Assembly: GCA_021816935.1 (NCBI GenBank)
Contig: JAKAWR010000007.1
Location: forward strand, 1-64,000
Length of the DNA: 64,000 nt
Origin: Actinomycetes bacterium
GTDB lineage: Bacteria > Actinomycetota > Acidimicrobiia > Acidimicrobiales > JAMCPL01
Reading direction: 5' to 3'
A model generated the notes under the pieces. It saw only the letters and a list, made by a program, of their open reading frames with translations, ran no database searches and had not been told where the DNA came from. Below, one piece after another: positions 59,528-64,000 of the stretch (positions are counted from its first letter, which is position 1; every line of letters begins with the position of its first letter). A program made the position numbers and the translations under genes.

Positions 59528-62440
59528 ATGACGCCGGAGACCGGAGACGGTCGTGCGCTCTACCTTCTCGACGGTAGCTCGTTTCTTTTCAGGGCTTTCT
59601 TCGCCCTTCCGGAGGACCTGGCGACCTCGTCGGGGCTGGTCACCAACGCCGTCCATGGGTTCGTCTCGATGGTGATGACCATTCTCAGGGATCGCCGTCC
59701 AGCTGGTTTGGCGGTCGCTTTCGACGGTGCGGAGAGAACCTTCAGGAGCGACATCGTTCCGGAGTACAAGGCGCAGCGGGGAGAGACGCCCCCCGCACTG
59801 CTGCCCCAGTTCGAGCTGGCGCGGCGTTTTACCGAGGGTCTCGGGGTACCCGCCCTCTACGCGCCTGGCTTTGAAGCGGACGACATACTTGCGACACTGG
59901 CTACGCTGGCACGGGACGCCGGGCGCGAGGCGGTGGTGGTGAGCGGCGATCGTGACACGTTCCAACTGGTAGAGGATCCGTTCGTCAAGGTGCTCTACAC
60001 ACGCAAAGGCCTGTCGGATGTGGTTCTGTACGACGAGGCCGGGATCGAGGAGAGAACCGGGGTACCGCCGTCGCTGTACCCGCTTGTGGCAGCGCTGCGA
60101 GGTGACCCCTCGGACAATCTTCAGGGCGTGGCAGGGGTGGGGGAGAAGACTGCTGCCAAGCTCGCACTTGAATACCGCGATCTCGACTCGCTCTACGGCT
60201 GCCTGGCCGCCCTGTCGCCCAAGCTGCGGTCGTCCCTGGAAGCCGCCTCCGAACAGGTTCGCAGGAACCTGAAGGCGACCATCCTCGTACGCGATCTCCC
60301 CCTTGGCCGCTCGCTCGGCGATCTCGATCTCGGGCACCACGATACGGAAGTACTGAAGCAGCTGCTGCTGGAAGAGCTGGAAATGAAGACAGCCTGGGGC
60401 CGGCTTGCCCCGCTTCTCGGGGGAGGGCCGACCCCGTTGCCCGTGGGTCTGGCTGGCTCTGGTGCGGCCGTGCACACTCCGGGCAGGGACGGCCGGCTGG
60501 AGGGCGATGGCCCGATGGAAGTTCCCGGTGGCGTGGTCGCCTCCGAGCAGGCAATTGGCGGAGGCCAGGCCGACCGGTACGGGTTCCCTGTGCAGGTAGA
60601 GTGCCTGCTGCGGGCCGGGCGGGGAGCGGCCGAAGCGGTGCGGGGCCTTGCCGCGATCGCCGCGGGCCCGGTTGTTACGCTGGGTTGCTACCCGGCGGAA
60701 GGGTCACCTGAAGGCATGCTGCTCGCAGGGTCCGTCGCCGGCACTGCCAAGGATGTGGAAGTCCTTGCCGTACCGGACGAACTTCTCGCCGATCCGGGCG
60801 TCAGGGCCGCAGTCGCCAAGATCCTCGTAGGACAATCCGGCGAGGTGAAGGTGGCTTCTCACGGCGCAAAACGCCTCATGCGCTATCTTCTCGGATTCGG
60901 CATCGATTTCAGAGCGCTCTGGATGGATTGCGAGGTTGCAGGCTACCTCCTCGATCCGAGTTCGCGCGCGTACGGTGTCGAGGATCTGTGCGGTGCCTAC
61001 CTGGGGGGTCGTCCCGAAGTGAGCGTATCCGGCAACGGGCCGGGCGGGATCGACCAGGCCGTGTCGGATCTGATCGCTACGGGCGTTCTTGCACGGCCGC
61101 TCGAAGCCGAGCTGCAGCGAACCGGCCTGGCGCGGCTGTACGACCTGGTAGAGCAACCACTCGTAGTCGTGCTTGCCCGTATGGAGCACGTCGGCATCGG
61201 GGCCGACGCGCAGATGCTCTCCCGGATGGCGGAGGAGCTGGAGGGGAGGGCGGAGGAGTTGGCCCGGGAAGTCAAGCGCCTTGCCGGGTTCGAGTTCAAC
61301 GTCAACTCCACGAAGGAACTGCGCGAAGTGCTCTACGGAGCGGAGCACCTTAGTCTCTCGACCACGAGACGCAAGAAAACCGGGCTGTCGACGGACGCCC
61401 GGGCTCTCGAGAAGCTGCGCGGTGCTCACCCCGCCGTTGACGCGCTGCTCGCATACCGCGAGGTTGAGAAGCTGCGCTCCACCTACGGCGAGAATCTCGT
61501 AGCGCAAGTGGCTCCTGACGGCCGGATCCACGCCACGTTTCACCAGACGGCAACGCGGACGGGACGTATCTCGTCGGACAAGCCGAACCTGCACAATATC
61601 CCCGTTAGAAGCGAGGTGGGACGGAGGATCCGGGAGGCGTTCGTTCCGGCCCCCGGGTTTCGTTTCGTCGTGGCGGACTACGACCAGATCGAGCTGCGGA
61701 TACTGGCGCACCTGTCGTCGGACCCGGGGCTGACCGAGGCGTTCCGGGAGGGCAGGGACGTTCACGCCGAAGTCGCCGCAAGGGTCTACGGCGTCCCTAC
61801 GGCCGAGGTGACCCCGTTCCAGCGCTCGCGGGCGAAAATGGTCTCCTACGGCCTCTCCTACGGTATGGAGACCTTCGGGCTTGCCGACCGCCTTGCGACG
61901 TCCAACGCCGAGGCGCAGGGGATCCTGGATGCGTTCTTCGGGGCTTTTCCGGCGCTCCACGACTACATGTTGCGCTCCGTCACCGAGGCCCGGCGGAAGG
62001 GTTATGCGGAGACGCTCTTTGGCCGGCGCAGACCGCTTCCCGATCTCGGCTCGTACAACCGGGTGGCCCGCCAGGCGGCCGAGCGCCAGGCCCTCAATGC
62101 GGGCGTGCAGGGACTTGCCGCCGACATTTTCAAGCTCGCACTGGTGCGTCTTGATCGCGCGCTTGGGCGTGCGCCGGTCGAATCGCGAATCGTGCTGCAG
62201 ATCCACGACGAGGTTATCGTCGAGACCCTGGTCGGAGAAGGCGACGGAGGTGGAGGGGGAGGTGGAGGGGGAGAAGGCGACGGCGGCGGGGGGCGTCGGG
62301 CCGATTCAGGTGGCGAGAAAGCGGTCGAGCAGATGGTGCGCTCGGTGCTCTGCGGGGCTGGTGACGAGGCCGGCCTGAGCGTTCCCCTGGAGGTGTCGAT
62401 GGGGAGCGGAATGTCCTGGTTCGCGGCCCGCCCCTCGTGA
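59528..62440 (+). CDS. polA: DNA polymerase I
   Basis: About 970 residues. 5' nuclease domain: LYLLDGSSFLFRAFFALPED, GFEADDILATLA, VVSGDRDTFQLV. The 3'-5' exonuclease region (about 350-520) lacks the DxE motif, so proofreading is unlikely. Polymerase: RTGRISSDKPNLHNIPVRSE, VVADYDQIELRILAHLS (catalytic Asp), RAKMVSYGLSYGMETFGL and LQIHDEVIVE (second Asp). Insertions: a Gly/Val/Asp-rich linker near 320-345 and a poly-Gly stretch right after QIHDEVIVETLVG, coded by short DNA repeats. ATG 59528 has GGGGGAA upstream; ATG 59489 is also possible. Confidence 0.96.
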   Translation: MTPETGDGRALYLLDGSSFLFRAFFALPEDLATSSGLVTNAVHGFVSMVMTILRDRRPAGLAVAFDGAERTFRSDIVPEYKAQRGETPPALLPQFELARRFTEGLGVPALYAPGFEADDILATLATLARDAGREAVVVSGDRDTFQLVEDPFVKVLYTRKGLSDVVLYDEAGIEERTGVPPSLYPLVAALRGDPSDNLQGVAGVGEKTAAKLALEYRDLDSLYGCLAALSPKLRSSLEAASEQVRRNLKATILVRDLPLGRSLGDLDLGHHDTEVLKQLLLEELEMKTAWGRLAPLLGGGPTPLPVGLAGSGAAVHTPGRDGRLEGDGPMEVPGGVVASEQAIGGGQADRYGFPVQVECLLRAGRGAAEAVRGLAAIAAGPVVTLGCYPAEGSPEGMLLAGSVAGTAKDVEVLAVPDELLADPGVRAAVAKILVGQSGEVKVASHGAKRLMRYLLGFGIDFRALWMDCEVAGYLLDPSSRAYGVEDLCGAYLGGRPEVSVSGNGPGGIDQAVSDLIATGVLARPLEAELQRTGLARLYDLVEQPLVVVLARMEHVGIGADAQMLSRMAEELEGRAEELAREVKRLAGFEFNVNSTKELREVLYGAEHLSLSTTRRKKTGLSTDARALEKLRGAHPAVDALLAYREVEKLRSTYGENLVAQVAPDGRIHATFHQTATRTGRISSDKPNLHNIPVRSEVGRRIREAFVPAPGFRFVVADYDQIELRILAHLSSDPGLTEAFREGRDVHAEVAARVYGVPTAEVTPFQRSRAKMVSYGLSYGMETFGLADRLATSNAEAQGILDAFFGAFPALHDYMLRSVTEARRKGYAETLFGRRRPLPDLGSYNRVARQAAERQALNAGVQGLAADIFKLALVRLDRALGRAPVESRIVLQIHDEVIVETLVGEGDGGGGGGGGGEGDGGGGRRADSGGEKAVEQMVRSVLCGAGDEAGLSVPLEVSMGSGMSWFAARPS
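62237..62297 (+). repeat. Gly-coding repeat block in polA palm region
   Basis: GGTGGAGGGGGA occurs twice in tandem, framed by two copies of GAGAAGGCGACGG; together they code the Gly-Glu-Gly-Asp insertion after the second catalytic Asp motif. Confidence 0.85.
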
Positions 62441-62603
62441 CGCTGATGCCGGCGGGAGCGTTCCTGCGTTCCATAGTCGTCTGTTCCGAAGGTTGGAGTT
62501 GCGCCAGGGTGGCAGATTCGGCGCGTCGCGGACTCTGCTCCGCTCTCACGGACGTGCTCACGGACGCAGGCGCTGGAATGGACGCACTTACTGCTCTGCC
62601 TGA

Positions 62604-63389
62604 TCAGGTTGCGAGGTGCATGAACCGGAAGCTCTCGGCGTAGTCGAGACCGGCCACGCGGCCGTCCTCGCCCGCTCTGGCCCGGATGATGGCCGCGGTC
62701 GAATCGTGCTGTTCTCCTCGGAGCTGGCTCTCGTGGTGCAGTATCGAGGCAACCTTGGCATCGATGGTGCCCGTGATGTCGATCCAGAGAGTCGGCGCCA
62801 GGGTGCCCGAGATGAATGCGCAGCGGACCTGGTGCGCCGCCACGGCCCCCGGAAAATACAGTGGCAGCGCTGCCGCGGGCGAGATGGCATCCAGGCAGGC
62901 GGTTCCCACGATCCGGTGATCGCGGTGGTTCACGTACCCGTCCCCGAAGAAGAAGGCTGTCGGGTCCGGGCACACTAGCGCTTCGGGCTTCAGCTCGCGT
63001 ACGGCGCGGACGATGCTGCCGACTAGTTCAAGGTCGTCGACGAGCTCGCCGTCGGGATAGTCGAGGAACAGCGGCTCGTTGCAGCCGATCGAGCGTGCTG
63101 CGGCGCGAGCCTCATCCTGGCGCAGCCGCGCCAACGCGGCTGTGTCTTCCGCCGGATCCGCTGAGCCCTTCTCTCCTTTGGTACAGATGAGGATCGAGAC
63201 GGCACAGCCCGATCCGGCCCAGCGCGCGAGCGTACCTCCGCACGAGACGAAAGGGTCGTCCGGATGGGCGTACACAGCAAGGGCGCGATCGGGGACGTAG
63301 CCGGGTGTCCCCGGTTCACGTGGCCCCTTCCCATGCGATCTCTCGCTGTGCGATCCGGACCCCGGAGCGCCCGTGCCCCCAGCCGTCAC
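62604..63389 (-). CDS. PIG-L/LmbE-family deacetylase
   Basis: A 261-residue zinc hydrolase of the MshB/GlcNAc-PI-deacetylase type. Zinc and base residues: LAVYAHPDDPFVSCGGTL (AHPDD with Pro where Glu is common) and YVNHRDHRIVG (HxDH). Such enzymes remove N-acetyl groups from amino sugars, as in mycothiol synthesis; the exact substrate is open. The N-terminal 30 residues are low complexity. Its start overlaps the nrdR stop by 4 bp. Confidence 0.9.
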   Translation of the reverse strand: MTAGGTGAPGSGSHSERSHGKGPREPGTPGYVPDRALAVYAHPDDPFVSCGGTLARWAGSGCAVSILICTKGEKGSADPAEDTAALARLRQDEARAAARSIGCNEPLFLDYPDGELVDDLELVGSIVRAVRELKPEALVCPDPTAFFFGDGYVNHRDHRIVGTACLDAISPAAALPLYFPGAVAAHQVRCAFISGTLAPTLWIDITGTIDAKVASILHHESQLRGEQHDSTAAIIRARAGEDGRVAGLDYAESFRFMHLAT

Positions 63390-63886
63390 TGTGGCTTGAC
63401 TCTCTTGACACCCCGGGCCTTACTCGCCCGGCCCGTAGCGCTTTTTTCGAGGATGCCCAGCTCCTTCTGGAAGTCGTTCGCGCCGTCGAAGTTCTTGTAG
63501 ACCGAGGCAAAGCGGATATAGGCTACGCCATCGAGGCGCTGCAGGCTCGACAGCACGGTCATGCCGATCCTGCTCGATTCCACCTCGGGACCCCGCTCCC
63601 GCAGCGTTTCCTCGACAGCGAGGGCGAGCTCCTCGATCTGGTCATCGTTGATCGGCCGGTTCTTGGAAGCGGACTTGACGCCCGTGATGATCTTGGTCCG
63701 GTCGAACGGCTCGCGCACTCCGGAGCTCTTGACCACCCACAGCGGCGCCTCGGCCAGGCGTTCGTATGTCGTGTAGCGCCTCTTGCAGGCGAGACACTCC
63801 CGCCGCCGCCGTATTACGTCGCCGTCTTCTACAAGGCGCGAATCAACGACCTTGTCGTTGCCGTTTCCGCACCAGGGGCATCGCAC
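63386..63886 (-). CDS. nrdR: Ribonucleotide reductase repressor NrdR
   Basis: A 166-residue regulator. Zinc ribbon MRCPWCGNGNDKVVDSR and CLACKRRYTTYER; ATP-cone EPFDRTKIITGVKSASKNRP onward. Senses dATP/ATP and represses ribonucleotide reductase genes via NrdR boxes. GTG 63886 lies 6 nt behind a TAGTCT box. The tail is basic and not conserved. The nrd genes are outside the window. Confidence 0.95.
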   Translation of the reverse strand: MRCPWCGNGNDKVVDSRLVEDGDVIRRRRECLACKRRYTTYERLAEAPLWVVKSSGVREPFDRTKIITGVKSASKNRPINDDQIEELALAVEETLRERGPEVESSRIGMTVLSSLQRLDGVAYIRFASVYKNFDGANDFQKELGILEKSATGRASKARGVKRVKPQ

Positions 63887-63892
63887 TCTTGA

Positions 63893-63898
63893 AGACTA
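63893..63898 (-). promoter_or_regulatory. -10 box TAGTCT for nrdR (leaderless)
   Basis: On the minus strand TAGTCT ends 6 nt before GTG 63886. Confidence 0.5.
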
Positions 63899-63927
63899 GC
63901 GGACGGTCGCCCGAGCCGCCTGGCACC

Positions 63928-63969
63928 GCTCCCGGACCTTCGCGCTCCCTAGCGCAAGGGTCCGGGAGC
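63928..63969. terminator. Strong hairpin upstream of nrdR
   Basis: GCTCCCGGACC pairs with GGTCCGGGAGC and an inner GCGCT/AGCGC stem closes on a CCCT loop, with a three-base mismatch between the two stems. It probably ends a transcript arriving from beyond the right edge of the window. Confidence 0.55.
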
Positions 63970-64000
63970 TACCGCCCGAGTCTTCCGAACCCCCCTCGCC

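Overview
The window is a 64 kb piece of a high-GC actinobacterial chromosome. Actinobacterial marks include a hemA-hemC-cobA/hemD-hemB-hemL cluster, F420-dependent (LLM) and mycothiol-type (TIGR03084) protein families, an ANTAR response regulator next to polA as in mycobacteria, NrdR, and many genes that look leaderless (TANNNT -10 box 6-7 nt before the start codon). An order such as Acidimicrobiales would fit, but that assignment is inference only.

Layout. 1-2.2 kb: scrap yard of insertion sequences (3' end of an IS3-type transposase, a frameshifted IS30-type transposase, an HTH protein). 2.2-9.0 kb: polytopic membrane protein plus two NarL-type two-component systems. 9.1-15.7 kb: heme/siroheme operon read leftwards. 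15.8-17.4 kb: geranylgeranyl-reductase-like flavoprotein. 17.6-24.9 kb: esterase, an unusual class I tRNA with anticodon UAA, a coiled-coil LytM-like secreted protein, methyltransferase, TIGR03084 protein, malyl-CoA-lyase-like enzyme, LLM oxidoreductase. 25.0-29.0 kb: leuS, apt, membrane protein. 29.1-38.2 kb: lipoprotein lipase, then a 7.3 kb block bounded by two inverted 205-bp MITE copies, which holds two related LppX-like secreted proteins, a four-gene heptose-phosphate operon and tRNA-Ala. 38.4-42.2 kb: acetyltransferase, and an FGGY kinase coupled to a sphingosine-1-phosphate-lyase-like PLP enzyme. 42.2-49.9 kb: GroES-like protein, hisI, trpE, ygfZ-like, trpC, trpF, trpB, trpA. 50.0-51.4 kb: arsR, DUF302, glutaredoxin and groES in one operon. 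51.7-58.2 kb: fabD-fabH-fabG-acpP-fabF and an ABC1/UbiB kinase, followed by tRNA-Leu(CAA) on the same strand. 58.4-64 kb: small coiled-coil protein, ANTAR regulator, polA, PIG-L deacetylase and nrdR.

Themes. (1) Many conserved enzymes (LeuS, HemL, CobA, HemA, TrpE, YgfZ, FGGY kinase, FabH, PolA, a histidine kinase) carry in-frame Gly/Ala/Pro/Ser/Glu-rich insertions between conserved blocks, some still showing short tandem DNA repeats. (2) The MITE pair lies in the same relative orientation just behind two paralogous secreted-protein genes. (3) Eleven genes share a leaderless promoter layout, which also fixes several start codons. (4) FabD carries a C-terminal lipoyl-like extension. No CRISPR array, rRNA gene or complete prophage is visible.
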